Source: Dendrobium chrysotoxum
Lineage: Eukaryota; Streptophyta; Magnoliopsida; Asparagales; Orchidaceae
Direction: 5' to 3'
DNA length: 64,000 bases
NCBI GenBank assembly: GCA_019925795.1
Contig: CM034307.1
Location: 66,898,864-66,962,863 of the forward strand
Below the pieces are notes generated by a model. That model made no database searches. It saw only the letters and a list, made by a program, of their open reading frames with translations, and was not told the origin of the DNA. Numbering within the stretch: the stretch's first letter is position 1; every line of letters starts with the position of its first letter. Both the position numbers and the translations under genes were made by a program. Of this stretch, positions 34,740 through 46,157 are shown one piece after another.

Positions 34740-37440
34740 ATAATCATTTTTTTTAATTATAGGCTATTCTTTCAACATCATTAATAATCTCAGAATTAAG
34801 TGAAAACTAAAATAGAGCTCCTAGAAGATCATGATTATATGTGCATAAATATATAAAGGTTCCATCCAAGGTAGTCTTTTAAGTAAAGTGAAATATCTAT
34901 AATCAATAAGGAACAGTAGAAGCAAGGGTGACAGGAAGCAAGGTGGTGGAGGTTATTGTTTAGGTAAAAAAGAGAGGTTGTAGAGAGAGTGATAAAGTGG
35001 TGATTGGGTCATCCGATTAGAGGCTCATGGATTGTTAGGGGAGTTAAGCCTAGGGATTAAAGATGCAACATTCATTAGAAGTTGGAATAAGCAATAGTCA
35101 TTGTGTGGTTAAGGGTGTTAGATCATAGGGGTTGACGGTTAAAGTTAGAGTGGTGCTTTGATAAGGGCTTTTGGATTTGTGTTGAGAAGCACCAATACGG
35201 CGATGATAAGAATGATTTTGCTTACACCCACGGGAATGGGAGATTCAAGAAGGCTGATGTGGGCTAGATGTTTTTTCAAGACATAGATGTCGAGCAATGA
35301 GGAAGCTAGGAACAACAGCCTAGGTAAGGGATGGCTTCCAATCTTAAGGAGCTTTTAAGGTAACTTCCTTAAGATGATAGGGATCTCGTCTAGTAGGGTT
35401 GCCCATTTTTACCATGAGCATAAATCATGTAAAAGGTAAGCTTAAATTTGTTTCCAATTAAGGTATCAATCAAGAGAGATATATTTATTTTGTTGGCAAA
35501 TTTAGAGATACTAGCTAGGTTCCAGCAAGTTGGGGATAAGTCAATGATTTTAACCTAGTGGGAATTGAGCTAAATTCTTCTTTAATTAGCCTAAAATGGA
35601 TTGGCCATCTTTTCAGAATAAAAGATTTATATAAAAAAAAATTTAAGGACCTTCAATTTATGACGGCGTAGGATCTAATGGCATGATTGAAATCCTTAAT
35701 CCTATGATTTAACAGCTCAATTACCAACAGAGACAACCAAAGCTGCTACAATCCAATTTATAAAATAATAAAGCTTATTACATTTTATAAAAAATGTATA
35801 CATAATTCATCGCTCTTCTATACATTAAAATAATAAAAACACTTGATTACAAAATAGTATCTTTCTACTCGAAGGAACCCACCTCTATGCCTAATCTAGT
35901 ATGTCAGGCCCTTCCCTTTTTCTGAAATATTAGAAACAACAAAGTGAGCACAACCAGCTCAATAAATTTCTTTTTTTAACCCAATACAGATGCCAATATG
36001 CGAGGTAAAATATGAAATTACAATATAATTTTAAAATACAATAACTTATATAAAATAAAGAAAATACAAGTAAAACACAATTTTCTAGGATTTTAATGTA
36101 TACTTATTTTTAAGGTTATCACTTATTTGTAAGCTATTTTTATAGAGATTTTCAGATACGTCATAGAGTGCTTGCCACCAGAGATTCACTAACATTTGGC
36201 CTTCACATTTCACCAGAGTTCATATGGGAATTTAGGAATTTTCAGCATTTAATTCAGAATATTACTTGTACTTAATTCATTAATATATATGTAATACAAT
36301 GCTTATAATACATATGTCCTGATTCATGTTTAGAACTCCACTTCCACTTATGATTCTCTTTAACCTCACACACTCGCTTATAGCAAGTGGAGCCAGAATC
36401 AGAACATAATAGTGCCATATAATCTCTTGCACCTGCTCTCAAAAAGTGGGGTCAGAATCTCTCTCATATCCACACCAAGCAGATGGAGTTAGAACATAAT
36501 ATATAGAGCTCTTATAACATATCAAAGAATGCACTTTCACATACCAAAATATCTCTTATTTATGCCATGCAATTATGAATGCAGTAGTGACTAATTTATG
36601 CTTTCAATGCAGTATTTAAATGATATAGGAACTGTCAAAATCACCAGTAAAAATCTCATTACATGTATAACATTATATTCACTGAGCATTTCCTTTTTCA
36701 ATAACTTCAAAAGGATATTTATAGGAATATTTAAGACTTATATATAACTATTGCAAATATCAAAAAAACCTCAATCAATTTATATACTAAAAAATTTGTG
36801 TAAGAAAAATCAACTGGTAAAAATTCGATTTCTTATAATTAAAACGTTCAAAATAAAATGTACAATAAGATATTAAAAGTTACATGATGAACTTCTTAGA
36901 ATTCAAGAAAAATATGTTTTTACCCGTAAGTTTTTACAAAATTAATAAAGTTGAAATCATAGATATGGATTTAGAAGTCTATCTTGTGCTCTATAAAATT
37001 TCTAACCGGCATGAGGGACAAAACCTGAGCTTCAATCGCCAAAATTCCTCTCCTCTTCTCGTCTTCTCCTTCTCCGGTAAGGGCTGGGTGAGGGATAAGA
37101 TTGCAAATGCATTTAGATATTTAATTATGTAAAAACCACTAATTTTATCCAGCGTTGTGGCACTAGATCCTCAGCGTCACAGCTTTGAGTTGAATCTTCT
37201 AAATTCCTCCTGAATCTTTTCAAATAAAGAGCTAGTACTGCATAGCGGTGGTGCCGCACGGCGCTGCCATGCCGGCATTGAGGAGCTCCTAGAGAAATTT
37301 TCTAAATTAGAAATTCGCTTCTCTAGTTCACTTTCTGACTTGCTCAAGAGTTCATTAAATACTTCAGAATTTTTTTTTGGGAAAATAATACTTCAGAACT
37401 CGTAATCATCATTTGGATCAGAATTAAAAAAGCATCGAAC
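34740..37440. other. Unassigned relic DNA
   Basis: No intact gene. 35880-36560 contains repeated blocks of the GTGGAGCCAGAATCAGAACATAAT type, which look like an old LTR, and 37150-37260 has GGCGCTG-type repeats. No element ends could be placed. Confidence 0.4.
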
Positions 37441-37654
37441 ATAATTACTTGGGTTTCTGAATAGTGGGTATTACACAATTAATCCCATATCCATACCTTT
37501 CTAGATAGAGAACTTGAAAAGGAAGATACCTCATTGAGAGAAAGGAGCTCTGAATTACCTTAGAATTGCCTAGCTTTTTGAGAAAAGCAAAGAGAGCATC
37601 GTAATATGGATGTATGGTTAGAGAATATCTGATGACTAAACGCTCCAAGACTTT

Positions 37655-37783
37655 GGCTTCCTTTGTGATGACTTTCTAGTTGCTCTTTACAATAATTTTT
37701 TAATATAAACATTTTTAAACTAAAAATTTATGTATTAAAAAATTGCTTTAGAAAGCAATAAGAAAACTATCCCAAAGAAAGCC
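37655..37783. mobile_element. Hairpin MITE in the first duplicate
   Basis: The ends GGCTTCCTTTGTGATG and (reverse complement) GGCTTTCTTTGGGATAG belong to the family at 15 kb. Flanking TTT may be a mutated TTA duplication. Confidence 0.65.
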
Positions 37784-38035
37784 TTTAGACCCCTCAAGCT
37801 CATTATCTTAGAAGGAGATCACACCTTCCATATATGGCATGATGATGAGGGGGAATTGAAAGCATAGATATGAATTTAGAAGCTATCTTGAAAGAGAGCA
37901 TCGTAATACCTCATTGAGAGAAAGGAGCTCTGAATTACCTTAGAATTGCCTAGCTTATTGAGAAAACCAAAGAGAGCATCGTAATATGGATGTATGGCTA
38001 GAGAATATCTGATGACTTCAAAGCTCCAAGACTTT

Positions 38036-38148
38036 GGCTTTGTTTGTGATGGCTTTCTAATTACTCTTTAAAGTAATTTTTAAATTAAAAATTTTTGTAT
38101 TAAAAAGCTGCTTTAGAAAGTAATAAGAAAGCTATCTCAAAGGAAGCC
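38036..38148. mobile_element. Hairpin MITE in the second duplicate
   Basis: Same ends and same position as 37655-37783, so it was copied with the segment and did not insert separately. Confidence 0.65.
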
Positions 38149-38294
38149 TTTGGACCCCTCAAGCTCATTATCTTAGAAGGAGATCACACCTTTCATATAT
38201 GGCATGATGATGAGGGGGAAATTCCAAGAAGTTTGTCTTATGGAGTTTTGAGGAACTCCAAGGTCAGGATTTGACTTTGGGAAGATGGGTTTTA

Positions 38295-39192
38295 GGGGCT
38301 GTTTGGTATCAAATTTATAGCAGTATTTATTCCGAATTTAAGGTAAATCTTTTCAAACAGTTTTCGAGCGTGCAGTAAAGCCAAATCGTTTGTAAATCTC
38401 AAATCTACGGTGTTAATCCCATATTTACGAATTTATGACCACGAGATTTATGGATTTAGCAAAAGAAGCGCGCGAAAGGAGAGAAATATTGTTACCTTCT
38501 CGGCAAACTCCTGTCGCGTAGGTGAACTACGATCCGATAAGAAAAACATCTTCGGAGGAGGCCAAGAAACTTCGATACTTGCAGAATTCAACTTCAGGCG
38601 AAGCAACGACGAAGAAATGCAAAAGAGGAAAACCAACCCCTACTAACAAAGAAGCAGCGAAGCCGAAGAGAAAGTTCTTACCTCACGCGAAAAGCAACGA
38701 ACAAGCGAGGGAAAGTCTACTATCTATAGGATTAATTCTTTAAATTTTTAATTAGACTAATTATATTAGTTTAATTAATATGATTTAAGATAGAAATAAA
38801 TAATTAGGTCATTAGCAGTATAAATATTAATTAAATATTTAATTAGTAATAGAATAATTAATTAATTAATTAAATACCTATAAGTATAATTAGTAATTTA
38901 AAATTTATTTAAAAAAATTTAAATTAATGTAATAGTTAGTATTGTAAATTAAATGATAAAAATGTGTACCCTAAATTTAAGGTACATTAAATTTAAAGCA
39001 CACAAAATTTAATTTTTAAATAAACTAAACACCTTAAATCTTGAATTATATTATCAAAAATTTATCAGAATTTAACCTACGTCATATCAAATAATTTTCA
39101 GAATTTAACGCCCTAAAAATTTATTAAATTCGAATTTACAAAATTTACTTAATCCCACTAAAATTAAAGCCATCCTTATACCAAACAGTCCC
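38295..39192. mobile_element. Tourist-like (PIF/Harbinger) non-autonomous element, 898 bp
   Basis: The ends GGGGCTGTTTGGTAT and (reverse complement) GGGACTGTTTGGTAT are flanked by TTA at 38292-38294 and 39193-39195. The interior is AT-rich except for a more GC-balanced core at 38455-38720 with open frames on both strands, none of which I recognise. No transposase. Confidence 0.85.
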
Positions 39193-39195
39193 TTA

Positions 39196-39600
39196 GATGA
39201 GTAATAGATTAAGACGTGGTAGAAAGTGGAGGAAAAGTATAGTTGTAGGATGGTGTTAGAGTAGGATTTGTTCGTAGAAGCGAAGGTTCCGCATTTCCTG
39301 GCTGATTCGGATAGAGGAACTTGTGTAAAGAATTAGGGAGAAGCTTGTTTTAAGGGCTAGATAATATATGCCGCGAGGGACGTTTCATTGAAGCAGAATC
39401 CAGCCTAAGTTGGAGGCAGGGAGCGAAGAGAGAAGGAAAGGAGAAACCCTAGAGGAAAAGAAGAAACCTTAGCTTTTTTGTGTGGAATAAATTTTTCAAC
39501 TGAAATCTCACATAAATTTGGTGTTAGGAGGGAATTTGAAAGAAACTTGATGTCCCAAACTTCATCTTAGATGACATTTATATATTTATTTCACAGATTA
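39196..39600. other. Spacer downstream of wound-induced gene C
   Basis: No gene recognised. Purine-rich runs occur near 39400-39460. Confidence 0.45.
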
Positions 39601-39701
39601 GGTACACCCAGATCAAGTAAAAAACACCAAATCCTCCATCCAGTGAACTGAAGATCGTTGGATTTTCTACAATTACTCATGATGGCCTTTTCTAATACAT
39701 C

Positions 39702-39986
39702 CTAATTTGGACCCCAGCAGCTCAAGTACATGACTTTTCTGAAGGACTCCTCTGCTCTCTTAGCTTCCTCTGCTCTGGTGTTTACTAATTCGCTTCCAGC
39801 TATCATGGAAGAAGAAGAAGAAGGAGTTCTTCTTGCCTGCGAAAAAGAACCCATCTCGTTTTTTGCCTTTTGATGTAGGGACCTCATAGTATACTTCCAT
39901 CTGCAAAGGCCGCCTTGATCCTTCAGCGTTTCCACCGTGCTGATGCTCGCTGCTACAATCCAAGAAGCTTTGTTTGCTAAGGCCAT
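39702..39986 (-). CDS. Wound-induced DUF3774 family protein, gene C (94 aa)
   Basis: The ATG at 39986 in GGCCATGG is preferred over a longer open frame that runs back into the leader and across the TATA box. The protein is MALANKASWIVAASISTV.., then GLCRWKYTMRSLHQKA, NEMGSFSQARRTPS with five Ser in the linker, NTRAEEAKRAEESFRKV and MYLSCWGPN. The end of the gene and its 3' flank (CTAATACATCCTAATTTGGA) are shared with gene A. A DUF3774 protein: small, stress-induced, likely intracellular, biochemical role unknown. Single exon. Confidence 0.9.
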   Translation of the reverse strand: MALANKASWIVAASISTVETLKDQGGLCRWKYTMRSLHQKAKNEMGSFSQARRTPSSSSSMIAGSELVNTRAEEAKRAEESFRKVMYLSCWGPN

Positions 39987-40106
39987 GGCTAGTTCACTCT
40001 TCGAATGGTTAAGAAGGAAAAGAGGTACAAGAAGAAAAAGAATGTGCTGTCGTTCGGTGCTTCGTTTTTTTGGGCGATGGGAGAAGAAGAGAGTGTGTGG
40101 GCTTGA

Positions 40107-40114
40107 TTTATAAA
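40107..40114 (-). promoter_or_regulatory. TATA box of wound-induced gene C
   Basis: TTTATAAA, 121 bp from the ATG. The adjacent block GGCCTGAGATTTTGGG is shared with gene B. Confidence 0.7.
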
Positions 40115-40187
40115 GGCCTGAGATTTTGGGATAAAAAGGTAACAGAAAACAGTAAGTGGCATAAAGTTTTGCTGGTTTTGAGAGTTG

Positions 40188-40234
40188 GCGGCTGGTTCCC
40201 ATTACCAGGGACTGTGAAGGCTGAAACCGGTGGC
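40188..40234 (-). promoter_or_regulatory. Inverted pair of HRPE-like sites, gene C
   Basis: GAACCAGCCGC on the minus strand (40188-40198, one mismatch) and AAACCGGTGGC on the plus strand (40224-40234, two mismatches). Spacing and orientation match genes A and D. Confidence 0.45.
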
Positions 40235-40404
40235 ATGCGATGGGTTCCACTACCTTATCCTTATCCGTATGCTAAGATAGCTTATTTGCTCTAAAATATG
40301 TGTAATTGATCCGATTTCACTTGCCACTAATTTTTGTCCCGTTGGTCTGATTAAAGTCCGACCATGGATCAAATTTATTCCTGAGAAAATTATTAAACTG
40401 AGTC

Positions 40405-41451
40405 GTGTTATATGAGTAAAGTGGCTAAAGCCACAGTTTCTGTACTTATTCCTAAATATTCTCATGCTTCATAAATTTTTGATTTTAGGCCTATATTATT
40501 ATGTAATATTTTTTACAAAACGGTAGCTAAAATCTTAACTAATCATATGTAATTTGTCATGCCTCACATTATTCAACCAAGACAATCAGGGTTTACCAAA
40601 AAGAGGATATCAACTGATAATTTTTTATTAGCTTCTGAAATCTTGCGAAATTTTAATTTTAGCAAAATTAAATACTTTTGTGCCAATTTGGACATTTAAA
40701 AAGTCTTTGATATGATTTCTAGAGATATTTTGTTAAATAGATTGGCTCAAAAAAATTTTCTGAATAAATTTATTAGATGAATCAATGGTTGTATAGAGGA
40801 TACTTATTTTTCTATCATTATTAATAGTTCTTTAGAAGAGTTTTTTAACTCTTCTTCTAGTTTGCGCCAAGTGTGCCCTTTATCTCCTTACTTATTTTGT
40901 ATTGTGATAGATGCTTTTTCAAACTTGATAGATAACAGATTTTTTGGTGATCATTTTGAGGGCTTTAAAGTGGAAAATTATCTTATTTCTTATTTATTAT
41001 ATGCGGATGATGTGCTTGCTTTTGGCAAGGCCACGGTTTGCAATGCTAAGAAGCTTCAATATATATTGGATTACTTTTTTAATTGCTCTGGTCTCTATGT
41101 TAATCAGCATATAAGTATGGCTTTGTTCTCTAAAGATGCCTTGGAGAACGATGGGATCTGTCAATTATTGAATTTTTTTCTTATAATTATATTAAATATT
41201 TGGACTCCCTATTTCTATTAGAAGGCTTAGTGTTGTTGAGTTTTAACCTTTGTTTCAAAAAGGTTATAGATTTATTATCAGGCTGGAAAGCTAAAATTCT
41301 TTCTTTTGCGAGTAGAGTGCAATTTCTAAAGTTTTCTATTTTGAATTATATTGCTTATTGGATTAGAGGCATGATTATTCCTAAGTTCTGTTTTAAGTTT
41401 ATTAGGAAAAGTTGTTCTAACTTTCTTTTCCACAACAATATTCATTCTAAG
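40405..41451 (+). mobile_element. L1-type LINE, left part (split by a hAT element)
   Basis: Reverse transcriptase of the plant L1 type, in pieces: SVLIPKYSHAS, then FRPILLCNIFYKTVAKILTNH (40478-40550), QSGFTKKRISTDNFLLASE, the turn QVCPLSPYLFCIVID, and the catalytic YADD in LLYADDVLAF (about 41000). Several stops break it. The N-terminal endonuclease is absent, so the copy is 5'-truncated. The left boundary is approximate. The element resumes at 46158. Confidence 0.85.
41444..41451. repeat. 8-bp target duplication of the hAT element, left
   Basis: ATTCTAAG, repeated exactly at 46158-46165. Confidence 0.95.
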
Positions 41452-41463
41452 TAGGGCTGTCAA

Positions 41464-41645
41464 TTTTTGACACGACCCGAAAACCCGACTCGAACCCGAC
41501 CCGAAAATTTCGGGTTAGGGTCAACCCGGACCCGAGACGGGTCGGGTTCGGGTCCAGGTTTTCGACCCGTATGAAATTTCGGGTCGGGTTCGGGTCAACC
41601 CGGGTAACCCGAAAATGACCCGGTTCGACCCGATTCTGAACCGGC
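41464..41645. repeat. Left subterminal GGGTCGGGTT array of the hAT element
   Basis: About ten copies of ACCCGACCC / GGGTCGGGTTCGGGT in both orientations. Presumed transposase binding region. Confidence 0.8.
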
Positions 41646-42649
41646 CCGTCGCTCGCGCCTTGCATAGTATTTACGGTTATAGCCTTAGGGCATTTAAGAT
41701 TAAAAGCAGATTGCCATTGCCGTATTCCATTCAACATTACGCATTTACGCTAAGTCGAAATAGCGATCGTCTGCGCCTCTGCAGGGAAAGTCCAAGGCTC
41801 CAAGCCTCCAAGCTAGGGCTGCTCGCCTGCTCGCTTTCGCAGAGATTTTTGCCTTCTTCCCGGACATTTTCAGCTATTCTCCTCCTTAGCGTCCTCGACT
41901 TATCGCCTCATCGGTTTATCTTTTACTCAGCTTCTCTTATTTCTTGCGGGTGTTAACATTCTTGAGGTTTTTCTTTATGACTTATGAGTTGCAATTATTT
42001 TGTGTTGCTAAGTTACTACTAGAGTAGTAGAGTGTTAGTTTTGAGAAATTTTAAGTTATTTGGTTCTTCCTTCCAATCTGAAGCTGCTGTGGCCTTGAAA
42101 TGCCGATTAGGGCATCAAAGTTTGTGCATTTTTTTTTTTTTTTAGGGATTTTGATCTTATGATGCAGTTATAAACTTATTATAAAGTCATAATCAAATTT
42201 GTGCTTTGAAATGCCGAGGGATTTTCAAATGCCGCTTAGCCTTAGGGTTTTGAAATTTGAAATGCCGATTTGTTGACTTATTTTGTTATTAGTTGTTACC
42301 AGTTGGCGTGACTATCTTATATTCTCTGTTATTTTGCTTGATTAAACTTTGATACCTACTATGAGATATTTAGATATTGGAATTCTCTGTTGGCAGTCGG
42401 GTATACCGTATATGTAATTGTCTTCACTGTTCAGTCTGTTACTCTATGGGCACTTGGAAGTTGGAAGTTTGCCGTGATTTTTTTAGATGTTGTTAATGTT
42501 GCCTTGTTGGCACTTGGCAATTGGCATATGACTATATGTCTATATTTGATTCTCTGTTCACTTGCAAAAAAACTAGTTGCTTTGATATATAATTTTTAGA
42601 TACTTTTTTCAAATTTCATTTGTATAATTTGATACAATTATGCCAATAG
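41646..42649 (+). other. 5' non-coding part of the hAT element
   Basis: A leader of about 1 kb before the transposase start with no clear coding sequence. It may hold the promoter and a 5' intron. No defined signals were placed. Confidence 0.4.
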
Positions 42650-44881
42650 ATGGAGGAGGATTCAAACACAATTCCTGATATTTATATTCAAGAAAATGAG
42701 AAAGTTCACAGTGAAGACAATGTGGTAGAGGCATCTGATGATGCATGTGATGATAGTTCAGTTGTAATGAAAAAGCGTAGAAGGATGACTTCCAAGGTTT
42801 GGGGTCATTTTGAGATGTTAGCTAATTCTACAGATGGTAAACAAAGGTGTAAATGTAAAAGATGTGGTGCTCAATACTTATGTGATAGTAAAAATGGAAC
42901 CGGTAACTTAAGGAGGCACTTATAAAATTGCAAGAAAAGAGATATACGTGATATTGGCCAGCTCATATTGCAAACGGGTTCTAATACATCTATTTCTATG
43001 ACTGATCATAAGTTTGACAATGCAGACTTTCGTGAATTATTTACTGCTTGCATCATTATGCATGATTTGCCCTTCCAATGTGTTGAATGGTTAGGGGTTC
43101 GAGCACTTATGACCTATCTTCGTCGGGATGTGCAATTGTTTTCTAGGAATACAGCCAGAAATGATTGCAAGAAATTATTCACTAAAGAGCTTTGTAATAT
43201 TCAATCAACATTATGTAAGTGCACTAGCAGAGTTTCTGTTACATCTAACCTGTGGACATCCATAAATATCGATGGATTTATTTGCTTGACCGTACATTAT
43301 ATTGACAATGAGTGGTATTTAAATAAAAAAATCATTAGTTTTTCTTTTATGCCTCCACCCCATGATGGAATATCACTCTGTGAGAAATTGCAATCTCTTT
43401 TTCTTGAATGGAAAATAGAATCTAAACTTTTCAGTATTACTTTAGACAATGCTTCCGCAAATAATGTGTGTGTTGACTACTTGCGAAATCAGTTAAATTT
43501 GAGAAGAGCTCTGCTATGTGAAGGTCAATTTTTTCATATCAGATGTACAGCTCATATTGTTAATCTTATTGTCCAAGAGGGAATCAAGGAGATTGATGGT
43601 TCAATCTCAAAAATTAGAGAGAGCATAAAATACGTCAAGGGATCTCAAGCAAGGAAACAAAAATTTTTAGATTGTGTGAAACAGAGCTGTTTGGAATCGA
43701 AAAGAGGCTTAAGGCAAGATGTTCTGACAAGGTGGAACTCCACTTTCATAATGTTAGAAAGTGCTTTGTATTACCGCAGGGCTTTCCAACATTTAGAGTT
43801 GGGTGACTCTAACTACAAAACATGTCCGGTAAATTCAGAATGGGAGAGAGTAGAGAAAATTTCAACTTTCTTGAAACCTTTCTATGATATCACTTGTGTT
43901 ATATCTGGCACGAAGTATCCAACGGCAAATCTGTACTTTCCATGCATATCGACAGCTTATGCTACATTGAAACATGAATTAATAGAGGGTCCTGATTATA
44001 TAAAGCAAATGTGTAGAAAGATGATTGGAAAGTTTGAAAAGTATTGGTCTGATTTTAGTGTCATTCTTGCAATAGCAGTTATTCTTGATCCGAGATATAA
44101 ATTCACATTTGTTGAATGGTGCTACAAGAGGTTATATGTGGGTGATTATGTGCTTGAGATTAAGAAGGTGAAGGATTGTTTGTTCTCATTATTCTCCAAT
44201 TATACAAGTAATAGCGTCAATGTTCCAGCAAATGTTAGTGAAAGACGACAAACTGAATGCACAAGTCGTTCTTCTTCCACTGTTATTCAATCTCAATTTC
44301 TTCAGGTATAAATTCTTGCAATCAATGTATGAGTTCCTTATTTCCATTTTGATTCATTTCTCACATTCCTAAACAGGATTTTGATTCATTCGAGGAGGAG
44401 GTCGAAATGCCAAAGAAATCTGAATTGGAAATGTATCTTGATGAACCAAAAATAGATAGGAAAATTGAGCTAGATATCCTACATTTTTGGAAAGGCAATC
44501 AATATAGATTTCCTGAAGTTTCTGCAATGGCTCGTGACGTTTTGTGTATTCCCATAACAACATTAGCCTCTGAAAGTGCTTTTAGTAATAGTGGGCGAAT
44601 CCTCGATCAGTATCGGAGTGCACTAAAACATGATATCGTTGAGGCTTTGGTCTGTGCCAAGGATTGGTTATACGGGGACAAGGGTGCAGTATTTTTTAAC
44701 TTTTACATATATAAGTGCACTATGATTACATTCTTTAGCAATGAAGAGGTAAATTCTCAAAAATATATAATTTTTGGTTGCAGTTACACATGATCCTGAA
44801 CTTGAAGCTGTGACTGAAGATATCCTTACTTTAACAGTAAATGAACTTGAGGGAGAAGCTGGGGAAAGTTCTGTTATTTGA
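42650..44881 (+). pseudogene. hAT transposase gene (BED zinc finger, RICESLEEPER type), one nonsense codon
   Basis: Three exons fit the sequence: 42650-44305, 44377-44683 and 44784-44881. Intron 1 (CAG|GTATAA..ACAG|GATTTT) is phase 0. Intron 2 (AAGG|GTGCAG..TGCAG|TTACAC) restores a frame ending at TGA 44881. The N-terminus is acidic, then a BED zinc finger (KVWGHFEML..CKCKRCG..GTGNLRRHL). The catalytic core includes SNLWTS, ITLDNASANN, TRWNSTF and LDPRYKF. The C-terminal hAT dimerisation region includes LDILHFWKGN and LASESAFSNSGRILDQYRSAL-like residues at about 44563-44625. The one clear defect is an in-frame TAA at 42923-42925, right after the BED finger. Everything downstream is open, so a readthrough or a sister copy could be functional. 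Confidence 0.88.
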
Positions 44882-45984
44882 AAATTAAAACTTTGAGGCA
44901 TACTGTTGGGGAAAGTTCTGTTAACATGATGTGATGATGTTAGCATGATTATTACTTAAGAACAATTTGTTTATTTGGTTGTTTCACTTGTTTGGTTTCG
45001 GGTAGCCTGCTGGTTGCTGCTGCTTCCTATATAATGTATCATGTATATGCACCATGCCACCATGTGCAGAACTACAGATTCATTGCTTTTTTAGTTTTTT
45101 TGATTCATTTCATGTTTGGGTGCCTGTTGCTGTTTCGTTGATTGGTTTCAGGCTTTCACGGTTTCACCCTTTCGGGTAAGCCGTACTTCTTCTGATTCGT
45201 TTGATGGCTGTACTTCTGAATTCTGATTCATTTCATATCTCATATAGTCATATTTGTGCCGTTTTGAGGAAAGTCATGTATTATATCTGTAATCTGTTTG
45301 ATGTTTTCACTTGAGAGGAAAGTCATATATTATTTCATTTATTTGAATGTTTGTTGTTGTCTGAAGTGATGAAGCGATGATGATCAACCTTCTCAAATTA
45401 TTGTGGGAATAGTTTCAGAATAAATGCTATTAGCCTATTAGTCTATTACAACCAGGAGAAATTTGTAATTTTGTATTCTATTAAAATGAGCAGATACTAC
45501 ATATATAAAAGAATAGATACTTACTTAATAGTTAATACAAAATACAATTTTCTCCTTGGATGGTAATATGCTAAATTGCTAATGTTGAATGAACTTACAC
45601 CTCATTAGGTGATTACAAATTTTGAAGGTTTAATCTGAGCAATGATCATCATATTGATGGTTTATAAATATCTAACATGTTTTATTACAGTTGATTGATT
45701 GATTCTATGTCATGCTTAAAGACAGATGAAGAGATGCTAAACTACTAGAGCCTACAGGAGTCAGGAGCATTACAACTTTCAAGAACACATGAACAAGAAC
45801 AATTAGTTTCTAATTATTGTAATTTTGTAAATGATCAAATGATATGTAAAATGTAAATGTATTTGTTATTCATTATTCAATCTATTTAAATGTAAATGTA
45901 TTGCTGTAGTTATAAATTATTTATAAATTAATTAAATTGTGTATATTTTATTTTTCATTAAATAAAATATCTGATTTTATTTTT
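44882..45984. other. 3' non-coding part of the hAT element
   Basis: AT-rich, no gene. It contains a short repeat of GGGGAAAGTTCTGTTA near 44862 and 44908. Confidence 0.5.
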
Positions 45985-46145
45985 TTTCGGGTCATACGGG
46001 TCGGGTCGGGTTGACCCGGACCCGAAGCGGGTCGGGTTCGGGTCCAGCGTAATGACCCGTTTCAAAAAACGGGTCGGGTTCGGGTTGACCCGTTTGTACC
46101 CGGGTCAGTTTCGGGTCGGACCCGAACCCGACCCGTAACCCGATT
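45985..46145. repeat. Right subterminal GGGTCGGGTT array of the hAT element
   Basis: Repeats of GGGTCGGGTTCGGGT and ACCCGAACCCGACCC mirror the left arm. Confidence 0.8.
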
Positions 46146-46157
46146 TTGACAGGTCTA

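Larger units (their letters stand above)
37531..38220. repeat. Tandem duplication of about 0.37 kb
   Basis: 37531-37855 and 37911-38220 are near-identical from TCATTGAGAGAAAGGAGCTC to GATGATGAGGGGGAA (offset 365-380 bp). Each contains a copy of the hairpin MITE at the same place. Confidence 0.9.
41452..46157 (+). mobile_element. hAT transposon (4.7 kb) with near-complete transposase gene
   Basis: The terminal inverted repeats TAGGGCTGTCAA (41452-41463) and (reverse complement) TAGACCTGTCAA (46146-46157) differ at two of twelve positions. They are flanked by the perfect duplication ATTCTAAG. Subterminal arms of about 185 bp each are dense arrays of GGGTCGGGTTCGGGT and its complement. The transposase gene occupies 42650-44881. 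The insertion is inside L1 coding sequence: the L1 reading frame runs from NIHSK before the element to KKMHIIAWKDV after it. Confidence 0.95.

Noticed and set aside
41455..41645. Possible telomere-like repeat (GGGTCGGGTT)
   Set aside because: The plant telomere unit is TTTAGGG. These are subterminal repeats of a hAT element whose exact ends and target duplication are visible.
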